Origin: Enterobacter sp. kpr-6
GTDB lineage: Bacteria; Pseudomonadota; Gammaproteobacteria; Enterobacterales; Enterobacteriaceae
DNA length: 64,000 nucleotides
Direction of reading: 5' to 3'
NCBI RefSeq assembly: GCF_900116015.1
Contig: NZ_FOYH01000004.1
Coordinates: 186,001-250,000, forward strand
The position numbers were made by a program, and so were the translations under genes. Shown piece by piece: positions 18,771-30,368 of the stretch. A model generated the notes under the pieces. It was given only the letters and a program-made list of their open reading frames with translations, was not told the origin of the DNA and did no database searches. Within the stretch, counting starts at the first letter, position 1, and the number at the start of each line of letters is the position of its first letter.

Positions 18771-19433
18771 CTAAAAATCCGCCGGAGCCTTAAACGTCAT
18801 GCTATTCCCAAAGTCCGGATGCGTAATCGTCAGCATCTCCGCATGCAACTGCAATCGTGGAGCCAGCGCCAGCGCTTCCGGTGGAGCATAGAACCGGTCG
18901 CCTAAAATCGGATGCCCTAACGCCAGCATATGCACACGCAACTGGTGAGAGCGCCCGGTAATCGGCTTTAACAGCACGCGGGCGGTGTTATCCGCCGCGT
19001 AGTCCAGCACCACATACTCCGTCTGCGCCGCTTTCCCGGTTTCATAACAGACCTTCTGCTTCGGACGATTCGGCCAGTCGCAGATCAGCGGCAAATCCAC
19101 CAGACCTTCTGCTTTTTCTGGATGACCGAAAACGCGCGCCACGTACTGCTTCTTCGGCTCGCGCTCGCGGAACTGGCGCTTAAGCTCGCGCTCGGCGGCT
19201 TTGGTCAGCGCCACCACAATCACCCCGCTGGTCGCCATATCCAGGCGATGCACCGACTCGGCCTGCGGATAATCGCGCTGAATGCGCGTCATCACGCTGT
19301 CTTTGTGCTCGTCAAGACGACCAGGCACGGACAACAAGCCGCTCGGCTTGTTGACCACCATAATGTGCTCGTCCTGGTAGAGAATGACCAGCCACGGGTC
19401 CTGCGGCGGATTGTAGGGTTCCATCAACATCAT
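18771..19433 (-). CDS. rluA: 23S rRNA/tRNA pseudouridine synthase RluA
   Basis: Makes pseudouridine at 746 of 23S rRNA and 32 of several tRNAs. 220 residues, with the catalytic motif HRLDMATSGV (Asp near residue 65), VNKPSGLLSVPG upstream, and the KPITGRSHQLRVHMLALGHPILGDRFY block that defines the RluA/C/D family. It matches E. coli RluA end to end. It starts 9 bp after the rapA stop, so it should be on the rapA mRNA. The djlA gene found next to it in E. coli is not here. Confidence 0.97.
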   Translation of the reverse strand: MMLMEPYNPPQDPWLVILYQDEHIMVVNKPSGLLSVPGRLDEHKDSVMTRIQRDYPQAESVHRLDMATSGVIVVALTKAAERELKRQFREREPKKQYVARVFGHPEKAEGLVDLPLICDWPNRPKQKVCYETGKAAQTEYVVLDYAADNTARVLLKPITGRSHQLRVHMLALGHPILGDRFYAPPEALALAPRLQLHAEMLTITHPDFGNSMTFKAPADF

Positions 19434-19442
19434 CTGCTCCGG

Positions 19443-22349
19443 TTACTGATGCGTCACAACGATCAAACGCAGGGCATCAAGACGCCAGCCCGCCTGCGCC
19501 AGGCTTTCCATCACCTGCTGGCGATTGCTCTCAATGGCTGACAGTTCGTCATCACGGATGTTCGGGTTCACCGCTCTGAGCGCTTCCAGACGCGACAGTT
19601 CCGCCGACAATTTCTCATCGGCTTCATTGCGCGCGGTCTCAATAAGCGCTTTCGCCGCTTTTTCGATCTGTCCTTCGCCCTGCTGCAAAATGGCATGCAC
19701 GTCAGGCTGCACGGCGTTGACCAGCTTGCTACCGGTATGACGGTTCACCGCGCTGAGCTGGCGGTTGAAGGTTTCAAACTCCACCTGGGCGGCGAGGTTG
19801 TTGCCGTTTTTATCCAGCAGCATGCGCACCGGCGTGGCGGGCAGGAAGCGGTTCAACTGCAACTGCTTCGGTGCCTGCGCTTCAACCACATAAATCAGTT
19901 CAAGTAACAGGGTGCCGACCGGCAAGGCTTTGTTTTTCAACAGGGAAATCGTGCTGCTGCCGGTGTCGCCGGAGAGGATCAGATCCAGACCGTTGCGGAT
20001 CAGCGGATGTTCCCAGGTAACAAACTGCGCATCTTCACGCGAAAGGGCCACGTCACGCTCAAAGGTGATGGTGCAGCCATCTTCCGGCAGGCCAGGGAAA
20101 TCCGGCACCAGCATGTGATCGGACGGGGTCAGCACGATCATGTTCTCGCCACGATCGTCCTGGTTAATGCCGACGATATCGAACAGGTTCATGGCAAAGC
20201 TAATCAGCGCCGTGTCGTCATCCTGCTCTTCAATGCTTTCTGCAAGCGCCTGCGCTTTTTCGCCGCCGTTGGAGTGGATCTCCAGCAGACGGTCGCGGCC
20301 CTGCTCAAGCTGGGCTTTCAGCGCGTCGTGCTGTTCGCGGCAGCGTTTGATCAGATCGTCAAAGCCGTCAGTATTTTCCGGGGCCGCGAGGAAGCCGATC
20401 AGATCGTTATACACGCTGTCGTAGATCGCGCGCCCGGTCGGGCAGGTGTGCTCGAACGCGTCCAGCCCTTCGTGGAACCAGCGCACCAGCACGGACTGGG
20501 CGGTTTTCTCCAGGAACGGGACGTGGATCTGGATGTCGTGCGCCTGACCGATACGATCCAGACGACCGATACGCTGCTCCAGCAGATCAGGGTTGAACGG
20601 CAGGTCAAACATCACCAGGTTGCTGGCGAACTGGAAGTTACGCCCTTCAGAACCGATTTCCGAGCACAGCAGCACCTGCGCGCCGCTGTCTTCTTCGCCG
20701 AACCAGGCCGCCGCGCGGTCGCGTTCGATAATCGACATGCCTTCGTGGAACACCGCCGCACGGATGCCTTCGCGCTCGCGCAGCACCTGCTCCAGTTGCA
20801 GGGCGGTGGCGGCTTTGGCGCAGATCACCAGCACTTTCTGCGAGCGGTGGCTGGTGAGATAGCCCATCAGCCACTCAACGCGCGGGTCGAAGTTCCACCA
20901 GGTGCCGGTATCGCCTTCAAATTCCTGATAAATCTGCTCCGGGTAGAGCATGTCGCGGGCGCGTTCTTCCGCGCTTTTGCGCGCGCCCATGATGCCGGAG
21001 ACTTTAATTGCCGTCTGATACTGCATCGGCAGCGGCAGTTTGATAGTGTGCAGCTCGCGTTTCGGGAAGCCTTTCACGCCGGTACGGGTGTTACGGAACA
21101 GCACGCGGCTGGTGCCGTGGCGGTCCATCAGCATGGAAATCAGCTCCTGACGGGCAGATTCCGCGCCGTCGCGGTCGCTGTTCGCGGTTTGCAGCAGCGG
21201 TTCGATATCCTGCTCGCCAATCAGATCGCCCAGCGTATTGAGTTCGCTGTCGGAGAGATGTTTGCCTGCCAGCAGCATGGCGACCGCGTCCGCCACCGGG
21301 CGGTAATTGTGCTGTTCTTCAACGAACTGCGCAAAATCGTGGAAGCGGTTCGGATCAAGCAGGCGCAGACGCGCGAAGTGGCTCTCCAGCCCCAGTTGTT
21401 CCGGGGTCGCGGTCAGCAGCAGAATGCCCGGCACGCGCTCGGCCAGTTGTTCAATGGCCTGATATTCGCGGCTCGGCGCGTCTTCGCTCCACACCAGATG
21501 GTGCGCTTCGTCGACCACCATGATGTCCCACTCGGCGTCGCACAGGTGCTCCAGACGTTGCTTGCTGCGGCGCACGAAGTCCAGCGAGCAAATCACCAGT
21601 TGTTCGGTTTCAAACGGGTTGTCGGCGTCGTGCTGAGCTTCGGCGTAGCGCTCATCGTCAAACAGCGCGAAGCGCAGGTTAAAGCGGCGCAGCATTTCGA
21701 CCAGCCACTGATGTTGCAGAGTTTCCGGCACCACGATCAGCACGCGTTCAGCCGCGCCGGAAAGCAGTTGTTGATGCAGGATCATGCCCGCTTCGATGGT
21801 TTTACCGAGGCCCACTTCATCGGCCAGCAGCACGCGCGGCGCGTGGCGGCGACCCACATCGTGGGCGATGTGCAACTGATGCGGGATCAGGCTGGTGCGC
21901 TGACCGCGCAGGCCGCTCCACGGCATCCGGTACTGTTCGCTCTGATATTTACGCGCACGGTAGCGCAGGGAGAAGCGATCCATACGGTCGATCTGCCCGG
22001 CGAACAGGCGGTCCTGCGGTTTGCTGAACACCAGCTTGCTGTCGAGCAGCACTTCACGCAGCACCACGCCCGTTTCCCCGGTGTCAGGGCGGGAACCGAT
22101 ATAGGTGAGCAGACCATTTTGTTCTTTTACTTCATCAACATGCAGTTCCCAACCTTCGTGGCTGGTGACCGTATCGCCTGGATTGAACATCACGCGGGTG
22201 ACTGGCGAATCGCTGCGGGCATACAGACGGTTTTCCCCGGTAGAGGAGAAAAGCAGAGTGACGGTACGCGCATCCATCGCGACAACAGTTCCAAGTCCCA
22301 GTTCGCTTTCTGTATCGCTGATCCAGCGTTGACCAAGTGTAAAAGGCAT
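19443..22349 (-). CDS. rapA: RNA polymerase-associated SWI2/SNF2 ATPase RapA
   Basis: Recycles RNA polymerase stalled in post-termination complexes. 968 residues, the E. coli length. The two N-terminal Tudor-like domains (about 1-105) precede the SNF2 ATPase core with Walker [13 protein letters not shown] and the DEAH box VVDEAHHL. The helicase C lobe has [20 protein letters not shown] and [13 protein letters not shown], followed by the Rpb2-like spacer and C-terminal domains. A 900-codon frame on the opposite strand is a shadow. Confidence 0.98.
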   Translation of the reverse strand: MPFTLGQRWISDTESELGLGTVVAMDARTVTLLFSSTGENRLYARSDSPVTRVMFNPGDTVTSHEGWELHVDEVKEQNGLLTYIGSRPDTGETGVVLREVLLDSKLVFSKPQDRLFAGQIDRMDRFSLRYRARKYQSEQYRMPWSGLRGQRTSLIPHQLHIAHDVGRRHAPRVLLADEVGLGKTIEAGMILHQQLLSGAAERVLIVVPETLQHQWLVEMLRRFNLRFALFDDERYAEAQHDADNPFETEQLVICSLDFVRRSKQRLEHLCDAEWDIMVVDEAHHLVWSEDAPSREYQAIEQLAERVPGILLLTATPEQLGLESHFARLRLLDPNRFHDFAQFVEEQHNYRPVADAVAMLLAGKHLSDSELNTLGDLIGEQDIEPLLQTANSDRDGAESARQELISMLMDRHGTSRVLFRNTRTGVKGFPKRELHTIKLPLPMQYQTAIKVSGIMGARKSAEERARDMLYPEQIYQEFEGDTGTWWNFDPRVEWLMGYLTSHRSQKVLVICAKAATALQLEQVLREREGIRAAVFHEGMSIIERDRAAAWFGEEDSGAQVLLCSEIGSEGRNFQFASNLVMFDLPFNPDLLEQRIGRLDRIGQAHDIQIHVPFLEKTAQSVLVRWFHEGLDAFEHTCPTGRAIYDSVYNDLIGFLAAPENTDGFDDLIKRCREQHDALKAQLEQGRDRLLEIHSNGGEKAQALAESIEEQDDDTALISFAMNLFDIVGINQDDRGENMIVLTPSDHMLVPDFPGLPEDGCTITFERDVALSREDAQFVTWEHPLIRNGLDLILSGDTGSSTISLLKNKALPVGTLLLELIYVVEAQAPKQLQLNRFLPATPVRMLLDKNGNNLAAQVEFETFNRQLSAVNRHTGSKLVNAVQPDVHAILQQGEGQIEKAAKALIETARNEADEKLSAELSRLEALRAVNPNIRDDELSAIESNRQQVMESLAQAGWRLDALRLIVVTHQ

Positions 22350-22526
22350 AAGTATTCGGCTCTATATCTCTAATTGCAGGCAATAGTTCGACCACCGTCT
22401 GAGTACGACGGCGCTTCAAAAATGGGGCCAGGATTGGGAAGGGCGCTATGGTACTGGATGGCAAAGCGTTCGTCACGTATTCGTCATAATTCAAATCGCG
22501 GGTACGTTGGCTTTCCTCGTTCACTC

Positions 22527-24884
22527 TTAAAAGAGTCCCATCTGTCCTGTGACAAGTGTAGCAAAATCATCCTGCATGAACGGCAGGATCCCCTCCGCAA
22601 CCGGCTGGAGTTGCTTCGTGAGGTAGTGATCGTAATCGAGCGGCGAGCGCTGATAGGCGACGGGTTCCGGGCCGTTGGTGGTCCAGACGTACTTAATGGT
22701 GCCGCGATTCTGGTACTGCAACGCCCGGCCCAGCTTTTGGTTTTCCTCATCGGCAAGGCGCGCGGCGCGGACGTGCGGCGGCACATTGCGCTGGTACTCC
22801 GCCAGCGGACGACGCAGCCGCTTGCGGTAAATCAACTGGTCATCTAACTCCCCGGCCATCAGTCTGGCGATGGTGTCGCGGATGTAATCCTGATAGGGCT
22901 CGTTGCGGAAAATCCGCAAATAGAGCGACTGCTGAAACTGCTGCGCCAGCGGCGTCCAGTCGGTGCGTACCGTTTCCAGTCCCTTAAACACCATCCGCTG
23001 GCTGTCGCCCTCCTGAATCAGTCCGGCGTAGCGCTTCTTGCTGCCGGTATCCGCCCCGCGAATGGTCGGCATCAGAAAGCGTTTGAAATGGGTTTCAAAC
23101 TCCAGTTCCAGCGTGCTGGTTAAGCCCGCCTGTTGCAGATGCGACTGCCACCAGGCGTTCACCTGCGCCACCAGTTTATTGCCCGTTCGCGCGGCGTCCT
23201 CTTCGCTGTGCGCGCCTTTCAGCCAGACGAAGGTGGAGTCGGTATCGCCATAGATCACATCAAAACCTTCGGCTTCAATCAGCGTTTTGGTCTGACGCAT
23301 GATCTCATGCCCGCGCATGGTGATCGACGAGGCGAGACGCGGATCGAAGAAGCGGCAGGCGCTGGTGCCGAGCACGCCATAAAACGAGTTCATGATGATC
23401 TTCAGCGCCTGCGAGAGTGGCTTATTGTGGTGGCGTTTGGCTTCATCGCGCCCGTGCCAGATCTGCCCGATGATCCCCGGCAGGCAGTGCGTTTCGCGGG
23501 AGAAGCGCGCGCCTAAAAAGCCTTCGGTGCTGTGGGTCTCATCCGGCTGCGCCAGGCCTTCTATCAGCCCGACCGGATCGATAAGAAAGGTGCGGATAAT
23601 CGACGGATACAGACTTTTGTAATCGAGCACCAGCACCGAATCATAAAGACCAGGCCGGGAGTCCATTACATACCCGCCGGGGCTGGCCTGCGGCGGCACG
23701 TCACCGAGATTGGGGGCGACATAGCCTGCGCGATGCATCCGGGGTATATAAAGGTGGCTGAATGCGGCCACCGATCCGCCGTGGCGATCCGCCGGTAACC
23801 CGTTGACCGTTGCCCGTTCGAGTAAAAACGGCATGATCTCGGTTTTATGGAAAATGCGCGTCACCAGCTCGCAGTCTTTCAGGTTATAGGTAGCGAGCGC
23901 GGGCTTATCCTGGGCAAAGCGGCGGTCGATTTCGTCCATGCGATCCCACGGATTATCGATCGCTTTGCCCTCGCCGAGCAGTTCCTGGGAGACCGATTCC
24001 AGTGAAAAAGAGGAGAAGTTCCAGAACGCGGATTTCAGCGCTTCGATGCCGTCGATGATGAGTCGCCCGTTCGCCTGGGCGAAGAAAACGCCGTTTTTGA
24101 AACCGTGCTCGCGCCACTCCAGCGGGCTGTTGCCGCGCCCCAGGGTTAACGGGATGCCGTAACGCTCGGCGAGTTTTTGCAGCATCCGCAGATCGAACTG
24201 CACCACGTTCCAGCCAATCAGCACATCGGGATCGTGGGTGGCAAACCAGGCGTTGAGTTTTTCGATAAGCTGCGGGCGGCTGTTGACGTACACCAGTTCG
24301 AAATCAAGCGTTGAGGCATCGCCATTTTCCGGGCCGAGCATATACACCGTGCGCTGGCCGCAGCCCTCAAGCCCGATGCAGTACAGCTCGCCGTGGCGGG
24401 TGGTTTCGATATCCAGCGACACCCATTTCAGCGGCGGGCGGTAATCCGGGTGCGGTTTTAAGCGTGCGTTAATCAGCGAGCCGTTGTGCGCCTCGCCATC
24501 CACCCAGACGGGCGCGGTAATAAAACGCTCCATCAAAAAGCGCTCCGGCGGGCGGATATCGGCCTCATACACCGTGACGCCACCTTCACGCAGCAGTTTG
24601 TGGTAACGCATGAGCTGGCGATGCGCCCGGCAATAAAGGCCGTGCACCGGTTCGCGGTGGAAATCTTTGAGTTGAAGCGGCGTGAGGCGGTACTGGCTTC
24701 CACCCGTCAGCAGGCGCTGCGCGTCGGCAACCTGTGCCGAGGGAATAAACGCCACAGACTCCTGCGGCGGCAATACCACATGCAGCGGACCGGTATCCGT
24801 CGCCAGCCAGAATTCCACCTCAGTACCCTGGGGTGTATCCCGCCAGTTTCGGGTCAGTAAAAAACCTTCTCGCGCCTGCGCCAC
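22527..24884 (-). CDS. polB: DNA polymerase II (PolB), SOS-inducible
   Basis: A family B polymerase with 3'-5' proofreading, used in replication restart and lesion bypass. 785 residues. Exonuclease motif I is SLDIETT (about 155). Polymerase motif A is [11 protein letters not shown], motif B is [12 protein letters not shown], and motif C is [10 protein letters not shown]; all catalytic acids are present. A LexA box lies 56 bp upstream of the ATG. Between rapA and araD, as in E. coli. Confidence 0.98.
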   Translation of the reverse strand: MAQAREGFLLTRNWRDTPQGTEVEFWLATDTGPLHVVLPPQESVAFIPSAQVADAQRLLTGGSQYRLTPLQLKDFHREPVHGLYCRAHRQLMRYHKLLREGGVTVYEADIRPPERFLMERFITAPVWVDGEAHNGSLINARLKPHPDYRPPLKWVSLDIETTRHGELYCIGLEGCGQRTVYMLGPENGDASTLDFELVYVNSRPQLIEKLNAWFATHDPDVLIGWNVVQFDLRMLQKLAERYGIPLTLGRGNSPLEWREHGFKNGVFFAQANGRLIIDGIEALKSAFWNFSSFSLESVSQELLGEGKAIDNPWDRMDEIDRRFAQDKPALATYNLKDCELVTRIFHKTEIMPFLLERATVNGLPADRHGGSVAAFSHLYIPRMHRAGYVAPNLGDVPPQASPGGYVMDSRPGLYDSVLVLDYKSLYPSIIRTFLIDPVGLIEGLAQPDETHSTEGFLGARFSRETHCLPGIIGQIWHGRDEAKRHHNKPLSQALKIIMNSFYGVLGTSACRFFDPRLASSITMRGHEIMRQTKTLIEAEGFDVIYGDTDSTFVWLKGAHSEEDAARTGNKLVAQVNAWWQSHLQQAGLTSTLELEFETHFKRFLMPTIRGADTGSKKRYAGLIQEGDSQRMVFKGLETVRTDWTPLAQQFQQSLYLRIFRNEPYQDYIRDTIARLMAGELDDQLIYRKRLRRPLAEYQRNVPPHVRAARLADEENQKLGRALQYQNRGTIKYVWTTNGPEPVAYQRSPLDYDHYLTKQLQPVAEGILPFMQDDFATLVTGQMGLF

Positions 24885-24900
24885 AGCCTGATCTCACAAA

Positions 24901-24930
24901 TAAAAACCAGGCGTGATTATAGCCTGGTTT
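24901..24930 (-). promoter_or_regulatory. polB -10 element embedded in a hairpin with T-tract
   Basis: On the minus strand AAACCAGGC, then TATAATCAC, then GCCTGGTTTTTA. The TATAAT (24916-24921) is a good -10 box for polB. The same bases form a 6-bp stem with loop followed by five T, which would stop read-through from araBAD. Promoter and terminator appear to share sequence. Confidence 0.55.
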
Positions 24931-24939
24931 CAGATGAGG

Positions 24940-24959
24940 TGCTGGGGTTTTGTACAGTG
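24940..24959 (-). promoter_or_regulatory. LexA (SOS) box of polB
   Basis: CACTGTACAAAACCCCAGCA on the minus strand, i.e. CTG-N10-CAG, closely following the known E. coli polB box GACTGTATAAAACCACAGCC. It lies just upstream of the TATAAT box, so LexA bound here would block polymerase. Confidence 0.78.
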
Positions 24960-24963
24960 CTGG

Positions 24964-25057
24964 CCCCTCACCCCGGCCCTCTCCCCAGGGGAGAGGGGGA
25001 AGGGCAGGCCGCACTCGATCTATTCCCTCTCCCTCAGGGAGAGGGCCAGGGTGAGGG
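24964..25057. repeat. REP-like palindromic repeats between polB and araD
   Basis: Two copies of the CCCTCTCCC...GGGAGAGGG palindrome, one with the variant centre CAGGGG, facing each other and separated by GAAGGGCAGGCCGCACTCGA. Confidence 0.88.
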
Positions 25058-25066
25058 TCAGGGGGT

Positions 25067-25762
25067 TTACTGCCCGTAATACGCTTTCGCCCCGTGCTTA
25101 CGCAGATAATGTTTATCCAGTAGCGTTTGTTGCATGTCCGGTAATTCCGGGCTGAGCTGGCGGGTGAAAATCCCCATATAAGCGATTTCTTCCAGCACGA
25201 TGGCGTTGTGCACCGCATCGGAGGCGTCTTTACCCCAGGCAAAGGGGCCGTGGGAGTGCACCAGAACGCCGGGCATTTGTGCCGCGTCTATTCCACGGGT
25301 GTTAAAGGTTTCGACAATCACATTGCCGGTTTCCCATTCGTATTCGCCGTTGATCTCTGCGTCGCTCATTTTGCGGGTGCAGGGAACCGGGCCGTAGAAA
25401 TAATCCGCATGGGTGGTGCCGGTGGCCGGGATCGATTTCCCCGCCTGCGCCCAGATGGTGGCGTGGCGTGAGTGGGTATGCACGATGCCGCCGACCGACG
25501 GAAACGCCTGGTAAAGCAGGCGGTGCGTTGGTGTATCGGAAGAGGGCTTTTTGGTGCCTTCTACCACTTCACCGGTTTCAATGCTGACCACCACCATGTC
25601 GTCGGCGGTCATGACGCTGTAATCCACGCCCGAAGGTTTGATGATGAACACGCCCTGCTCGCGATCGACAGCGCTGACGTTACCCCAGGTAAGCGTCACC
25701 AGGTTGTGTTTTGGCAGGGCCAGGTTGGCTTCAAGTACCTGGCGTTTGAGATCTTCTAGCAT
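25067..25762 (-). CDS. araD: L-ribulose-5-phosphate 4-epimerase AraD
   Basis: Last step of arabinose breakdown: converts L-ribulose-5-phosphate to D-xylulose-5-phosphate. 231 residues, class II aldolase/epimerase fold. Zinc ligands are in [12 protein letters not shown] and [27 protein letters not shown] and KPSGVDY bind substrate phosphate. The start is ATG at 25762 (MLEDLKRQ), preceded by GGAG; the longer frame adds four codons. It is separated from araA by a REP-like pair, as is also the case for the araA-araD gap in E. coli. Confidence 0.97.
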   Translation of the reverse strand: MLEDLKRQVLEANLALPKHNLVTLTWGNVSAVDREQGVFIIKPSGVDYSVMTADDMVVVSIETGEVVEGTKKPSSDTPTHRLLYQAFPSVGGIVHTHSRHATIWAQAGKSIPATGTTHADYFYGPVPCTRKMSDAEINGEYEWETGNVIVETFNTRGIDAAQMPGVLVHSHGPFAWGKDASDAVHNAIVLEEIAYMGIFTRQLSPELPDMQQTLLDKHYLRKHGAKAYYGQ

Positions 25763-25783
25763 GTTGTACTCCACCGTTTTGAG

Positions 25784-25885
25784 GACCCCTCACCCCGACC
25801 CTCTCCCCTGGGGAGAGGGGGAAAGGCCAGCCCGCGCTCGATCTGTCCCCTCTCCCTGTGGGAGAGGGTTAGGGTGAGGGGAAAA
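25784..25885. repeat. REP-like repeat pair inside the ara operon
   Basis: Two inverted palindrome copies (ACCCTCTCCCCTGGGGAGAGG and the CCCTCTCCCTGTGGGAGAGGG type) in the araA-araD gap. Such structures can protect the upstream araBA mRNA from 3' exonucleases and lower araD expression; that effect is inferred here. Confidence 0.88.
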
Positions 25886-25892
25886 CCCCCTG

Positions 25893-27395
25893 TTAACGTT
25901 TTGACCCGTAATACACTTCATTCCAGCGCAGCGCGTCTTTGAACGCAGGCAGGCGGGTGTCGTTGTCGATCACCGCGATCTCAATATCGTGCAACTCTGC
26001 GAACTGGCGCATATCGCCGAGATCCAGCGCATGGCTGAACACGGTGTGGTGCGCGCCACCGGCGATGATCCAGGCTTCGGAAGCCGTCGCCAGATCCGGC
26101 TGGGCTTTCCACAGGGCGTTGGCGACCGGCAGCTTCGGCAACTGATGCGGCGCTTCGACGGCGTTCACGCAGTTCACCAGCAGGCGGAAGCGATCCCCCA
26201 GATCGATCAGGCTGGCGTTGATCGCCGGACCGGTTTTGGTGGAGAAAATCAGACGGGCGGGATCGGCTTTGCCGCCAATGCCGAGGTACTGCACGTCGAG
26301 GATCGGTTTCTCATCCAGCGCAATGGTCGGGCACACTTCCAGCATGTGCGAGCCGAGCACCAGATCGTTGCCTTCCTCAAAGTGATAGGTGTAATCCTCC
26401 ATAAACGAGGTGCCGCCGGAGAGACCTGTAGACATCACTTTCATGATGCGAAGCAGAGCGGCGGTTTTCCAGTCGCCTTCGCCCGCAAAGCCGTAGCCCT
26501 GCTGCATCAGACGCTGTACCGCGAGGCCAGGAAGCTGTTTCAGGCCGTGCAGATCTTCAAAGGTGGTGGTAAACGCATGGAAGCCACCCTGTTCGAGGAA
26601 GCGCTTCATGCCCAGCTCGATACGTGCCGCGTCGATCACGTTCTGGCGTTTATCGCCGTTGACCTGTGCCGCTGCCGTCAGGCGGTAGCTGCTTTCGTAC
26701 TCATCCACCAGCGCGCTCACGTCGCCGTCGCTGATGCTGTTCACCACCTGCACCAGATCGCCCACCGCCCAGGTGTTAACCGAGAAGCCGAATTTGATTT
26801 GTGCCGCGACTTTATCGCCGTCGGTCACCGCCACTTCGCGCATGTTGTCGCCAAAGCGGCACACTTTCAGATGGCGGGTATCCTGTTTGGACACCGCGTG
26901 GCGCATCCACGCGCCGATGCGCTGGTGTGCTTTCTGATCCTGCCAGTGTCCGGTTACCACGCTGTGCTGCTGACGCATCCGCGCGCCGATAAAGCCGAAC
27001 TCACGGCCGCCGTGCGCGGTCTGGTTCAGGTTCATAAAGTCCATATCAATGCTGTCCCACGGCAGCGAAGCATTGAACTGGGTATGGAATTGCAGCAGCG
27101 GTTTATTGAGGATGGTCAGGCCGTTGATCCACATTTTGGCCGGGGAGAAGGTGTGCAGCCACACCACCAGACCGGCGCATTTGTCGTCGTAATTGGCGTC
27201 ACGGCAAATGGCGGTGATTTCATCCGGCGAGGTGCCGAGCGGTTTGAGCACCATTTTGCACGGCAGTTTGGCTTCGCTGTTCAGCGAGTTCACCACCTGT
27301 TCGGCGTGCTGCGTCACCTGGCGCAGGGCTTCCGGGCCATACAGATGCTGACTGCCAATCACAAACCAGACTTCGTAATTATCGAAAATTGTCAT
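25893..27395 (-). CDS. araA: L-arabinose isomerase AraA
   Basis: Converts L-arabinose to L-ribulose in the cytosol. 500 residues, the E. coli length. The manganese ligands sit in the blocks containing [47 protein letters not shown] and [13 protein letters not shown]. The N-terminus [20 protein letters not shown] is typical. 11 bp after araB. An antisense open frame of 473 codons is a shadow of the GC-rich codon bias. Confidence 0.98.
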   Translation of the reverse strand: MTIFDNYEVWFVIGSQHLYGPEALRQVTQHAEQVVNSLNSEAKLPCKMVLKPLGTSPDEITAICRDANYDDKCAGLVVWLHTFSPAKMWINGLTILNKPLLQFHTQFNASLPWDSIDMDFMNLNQTAHGGREFGFIGARMRQQHSVVTGHWQDQKAHQRIGAWMRHAVSKQDTRHLKVCRFGDNMREVAVTDGDKVAAQIKFGFSVNTWAVGDLVQVVNSISDGDVSALVDEYESSYRLTAAAQVNGDKRQNVIDAARIELGMKRFLEQGGFHAFTTTFEDLHGLKQLPGLAVQRLMQQGYGFAGEGDWKTAALLRIMKVMSTGLSGGTSFMEDYTYHFEEGNDLVLGSHMLEVCPTIALDEKPILDVQYLGIGGKADPARLIFSTKTGPAINASLIDLGDRFRLLVNCVNAVEAPHQLPKLPVANALWKAQPDLATASEAWIIAGGAHHTVFSHALDLGDMRQFAELHDIEIAVIDNDTRLPAFKDALRWNEVYYGSKR

Positions 27396-27406
27396 TTATC
27401 GTGTCC

Positions 27407-29101
27407 TTAATGGGTCAGAGCCGCCTGCGAGGTAAGGGGCTTTGAAGGGAGATAATGTTGCTCAGCGCTTAATGCCCAGCGCTGGTAGCGGCGATAGAGG
27501 TGTTCAAAACGCTGTGCCTGAGACGGGTTCGGTTGCAGCGTGCTTTCGATGCGGCTGGCCATGGCGTTTTGCGCGGCCGGAATATCCGGGTGATCGCCTG
27601 CGGCAACGGCGGCAAAAATCGCCGCGCCGAGCGCACAGCACTGATCGGAAGCGACAATTTGCAGCGGACGGTTCAGCACATCGCAGCAGGCCTGCATAAT
27701 CACCGGGTTTTTACGCGCAATGCCGCCGAGCGCCATCACGTTATCCACGTCGATACCCTGTTCGGTGAAGCATTCCATAATGGCGCGTGCGCCAAAGGCG
27801 GTGGCGGCAATCAGCCCGCCGAACAGCACCGGCGCATCGGTGGCGAGATTCAGATCGGTGATCACGCCTTTCAGACGCTGGTTGGCGTTCGGCGTGCGGC
27901 GACCGTTGAACCAGTCGAGAATGACAGGCAGGTGATCGAGCGACGGGTTATCCGCCCACGCCTGGGTCAGAGCAGGCAGCAGTTGTTTCTGGCTGGCGGC
28001 GATCTGCGTTTTCAGTTCCGGGTGTTGCAGGGCGAGTTGCTCCAGCGGCCAGCCGAGAATGCGGCCAAACCAGGCGTAGATATCACCAAACGCGGATTGT
28101 CCGGCTTCAAGGCCGATGAAATCCGGCACCACGCTGCCGTCGACCTGGCCGCAAATGCCCTTGACCGCGCGATCGCCCACGCTTGGCTTGTCGGCAATCA
28201 GAATGTCGCAGGTGGAGGTGCCGATCACTTTCACCAGCGTGTTCGGCTGTGCGCCCGCGCCGACGGCACCCATATGGCAGTCAAACGCGCCGCCGGAAAT
28301 CACCACGTTTTGCGACAGGCCGAGGCGTTGCGCCCACTCCGCGCTGAGATTGCCAACCGGCAGATCGGCGGTATAGGTGTCGGTAAACATCGGGTAAGCG
28401 AGATGTTTATTGAGAAGCGGGTCCAGCTCATCGAAGAAGCTGGCAGGCGGCAGACCGCCCCAGCTTTCATGCCACAGCGATTTATGCCCGGCGCTACAGC
28501 GGCCACGGCGAATCGCCTGCGGACGGGTGGTGTCGGATAACAGCGCCGGAACCCAGTCGCACAATTCAATCCACGATGCCGCCGCTTGCGCGACCGCTTC
28601 ATCCTGGCGGGTGACATGCAGAATTTTTGCCCAGAACCACTCGCTGGAATAAATCCCGCCGATGTAACGCGAATAATCGACCTTCCCGGCGGCATGGCAC
28701 AGGCGGGTGATCTCTTCGGCTTCTTCCACTGCGGTGTGATCTTTCCACAGCACGAACATGGCGTTCGGGTTGTCGGCGAACTCCGGGCGCAGGGCCAGCA
28801 CGCGCCCTTCGGCATCTACCGGGGCAGGCGTTGAGCCGGTGCTGTCCACGCCGATGCCACTCACCTGCTGGCGCTGCGCGTCACTCAGTTGCGCCAGCAC
28901 GCTTTTCACCGCGGCTTCCATCGACTCAATATAATCACGCGGATGATGGCGGAACTGGTTATTCGGCGCGTCGCAATAGCGCCCTTCCTGCCAGCGCGGG
29001 TACCATTCAACGCTTGTGGCGATCTCTTCGCCGCTTGCACAATCCACCGCCAGGGCACGCACCGAATCGCTGCCAAAATCGAGGCCAATTGCAATTGCCA
29101 T
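27407..29101 (-). CDS. araB: Ribulokinase AraB
   Basis: Phosphorylates L-ribulose with ATP to L-ribulose-5-phosphate. 564 residues, FGGY kinase family: the N-terminal phosphate loop is [13 protein letters not shown], the substrate-side motif is [13 protein letters not shown], and the C-terminal ATP site is [23 protein letters not shown]. First gene of araBAD; the operon promoter and AraC half-sites lie in the araB-araC gap. Confidence 0.98.
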   Translation of the reverse strand: MAIAIGLDFGSDSVRALAVDCASGEEIATSVEWYPRWQEGRYCDAPNNQFRHHPRDYIESMEAAVKSVLAQLSDAQRQQVSGIGVDSTGSTPAPVDAEGRVLALRPEFADNPNAMFVLWKDHTAVEEAEEITRLCHAAGKVDYSRYIGGIYSSEWFWAKILHVTRQDEAVAQAAASWIELCDWVPALLSDTTRPQAIRRGRCSAGHKSLWHESWGGLPPASFFDELDPLLNKHLAYPMFTDTYTADLPVGNLSAEWAQRLGLSQNVVISGGAFDCHMGAVGAGAQPNTLVKVIGTSTCDILIADKPSVGDRAVKGICGQVDGSVVPDFIGLEAGQSAFGDIYAWFGRILGWPLEQLALQHPELKTQIAASQKQLLPALTQAWADNPSLDHLPVILDWFNGRRTPNANQRLKGVITDLNLATDAPVLFGGLIAATAFGARAIMECFTEQGIDVDNVMALGGIARKNPVIMQACCDVLNRPLQIVASDQCCALGAAIFAAVAAGDHPDIPAAQNAMASRIESTLQPNPSQAQRFEHLYRRYQRWALSAEQHYLPSKPLTSQAALTH

Positions 29102-29162
29102 CCTGTTACTCCATCAGAATTGATCGTATGGAGAAACATTAGTGACAGGTGCATAAAACGGT

Positions 29163-29199
29163 CAGGCAGGATCCGCTAATCTTATGGACGAAAATGCTA
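29163..29199 (-). promoter_or_regulatory. araI1-araI2 AraC half-sites of the araBAD promoter
   Basis: On the minus strand TAGCATTTTCGTCCATA (29183-29199, I1), then ATTAGCGGATCCTGCCTG (29163-29180, I2). The E. coli sites are TAGCATTTTTATCCATA and ATTAGCGGATCCTACCTG. The I2 side overlaps the expected -35 of araBAD, so AraC bound to arabinose can contact RNA polymerase. Confidence 0.9.
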
Positions 29200-29208
29200 T
29201 GGCAATGG

Positions 29209-29230
29209 AAAGTGTGACTAACAGCAAATA
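29209..29230. promoter_or_regulatory. CRP site of the ara regulatory region
   Basis: AAGTGTGACTAACAGCAAATA: a good AGTGTGA half-site and a weak second half, placed between araO1 and araI1 just as in E. coli, where cAMP-CRP activates both araBAD and araC. Confidence 0.75.
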
Positions 29231-29235
29231 TTCAA

Positions 29236-29271
29236 TGTGGACATTTCTGCCAGCTTTATAGACACTTCTGT
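29236..29271 (+). promoter_or_regulatory. araO1 operator (AraC autoregulation)
   Basis: Starts with TGTGGACATTTCTGCC and continues with TATAGACACTTCTGTT. The E. coli O1 pair is TGTGGACTTTTCTGCC and TATAGACACTTTTGTT. AraC binding here represses its own promoter. I did not find a confident araO2. Confidence 0.8.
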
Positions 29272-29440
29272 TAGCCCATTTCAACCTGCATGGCGAAACG
29301 AAAACCGGGTAAAGTGCTTTTATCAGGCGGGGTTGAAAGTCCGTGCGCGCTCAGGCACGTGCGGGAAAAGGGCAGGGTAATGACGTGAATCACAATATGG
29401 ACAATTTGTTTCCTTAACCCCTCTCAGGAGTACGGCGTTT

Positions 29441-30286
29441 ATGGCTGAATCGCAAAGTGATCCCTTGCTGCCAGGTTACTCTTTTAATGCACATTTAGTG
29501 GCGGGACTGACACCGATTGAGGCCGACGGTTATCTCGATTTTTTTGTCGATCGACCACTCGGCATGAAGGGCTACATCCTCAATCTGACGGTGCGCGGGG
29601 AGGGGATTGTTAATAACAACGGCAAACAGTTCACCTGTCGCCCCGGCGATATTCTGCTCTTCCCGCCGGGGGAAATTCACCACTATGGCCGCCACCCGGA
29701 TGCCCGCGAATGGTATCACCAGTGGGTTTATTTCCGCCCGCGCGCCTACTGGCATGAGTGGCTGGCCTGGCCGACGATTTTTGCGCAGACCGGTTTTTTC
29801 CGCCCGGACGAAGGGCATCAGGCGGTGTTCGGCGAGTTATTCGACCAGATTATCAGCGCCGGGCAGAGTGCCGGACGCTACACGGAACTGCTGGCGATCA
29901 ATCTTCTTGAGCAGGTTTTGCTGCGCCGTATGGATGCCATCAATGAATCGCTGCATCCGCCGCTGGATAACCGCGTGCGTGACGCCTGCCAGTACATCAG
30001 CGATCACCTCGCCGATAACCATTTCGACATCGCGGGCGTGGCGCAGCACGTCTGCCTTTCGCCGTCGCGTCTGTCGCATCTGTTTCGCCAGCAGCTTGGC
30101 GTCAGCGTGTTGAGCTGGCGTGAAGATCAGCGCATCAGCCAGGCAAAACTGCTGCTGAGCACCACGCGGATGCCGATTGCCAGCGTCGGGCGCAACGTCG
30201 GCTTTGAAGATCAGCTCTATTTCTCCCGCGTATTTAAGAAATGCACCGGTGCCAGCCCGAGTGAATTTCGTGCAGGTTGTGAATAA
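29441..30286 (+). CDS. araC: Arabinose operon regulator AraC
   Basis: Dual activator and repressor of araBAD and of itself. 281 residues. The N-terminal arm (about 1-20) and cupin-like arabinose-binding domain contain [20 protein letters not shown] and [15 protein letters not shown] linker at about 168-175 leads to two helix-turn-helix motifs, [17 protein letters not shown] and [20 protein letters not shown]. It ends [11 protein letters not shown], about 11 residues shorter than E. coli AraC, whose extra tail is not needed for folding. CAGGAG lies upstream of the ATG. Confidence 0.97.
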   Translation: MAESQSDPLLPGYSFNAHLVAGLTPIEADGYLDFFVDRPLGMKGYILNLTVRGEGIVNNNGKQFTCRPGDILLFPPGEIHHYGRHPDAREWYHQWVYFRPRAYWHEWLAWPTIFAQTGFFRPDEGHQAVFGELFDQIISAGQSAGRYTELLAINLLEQVLLRRMDAINESLHPPLDNRVRDACQYISDHLADNHFDIAGVAQHVCLSPSRLSHLFRQQLGVSVLSWREDQRISQAKLLLSTTRMPIASVGRNVGFEDQLYFSRVFKKCTGASPSEFRAGCE

Positions 30287-30368
30287 AAGGTAAATGAAAC
30301 GAAAAGAGCCGCCCGGTGGTCTGACTTAAACAGTAAACTATTCACTGGATCATACTATCGGGCAGGCT

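Noticed and set aside
20007..22373. 788-codon open frame antisense to rapA
   Set aside because: Shadow of the GC-rich codon bias of rapA; the peptide is rich in His, Gln, Arg and Ala with no domain or ribosome binding site.
25989..28540. Long antisense frames over araA and araB (473 and 346 codons)
   Set aside because: Same codon-bias shadow; araA and araB match known enzymes over full length on the minus strand.
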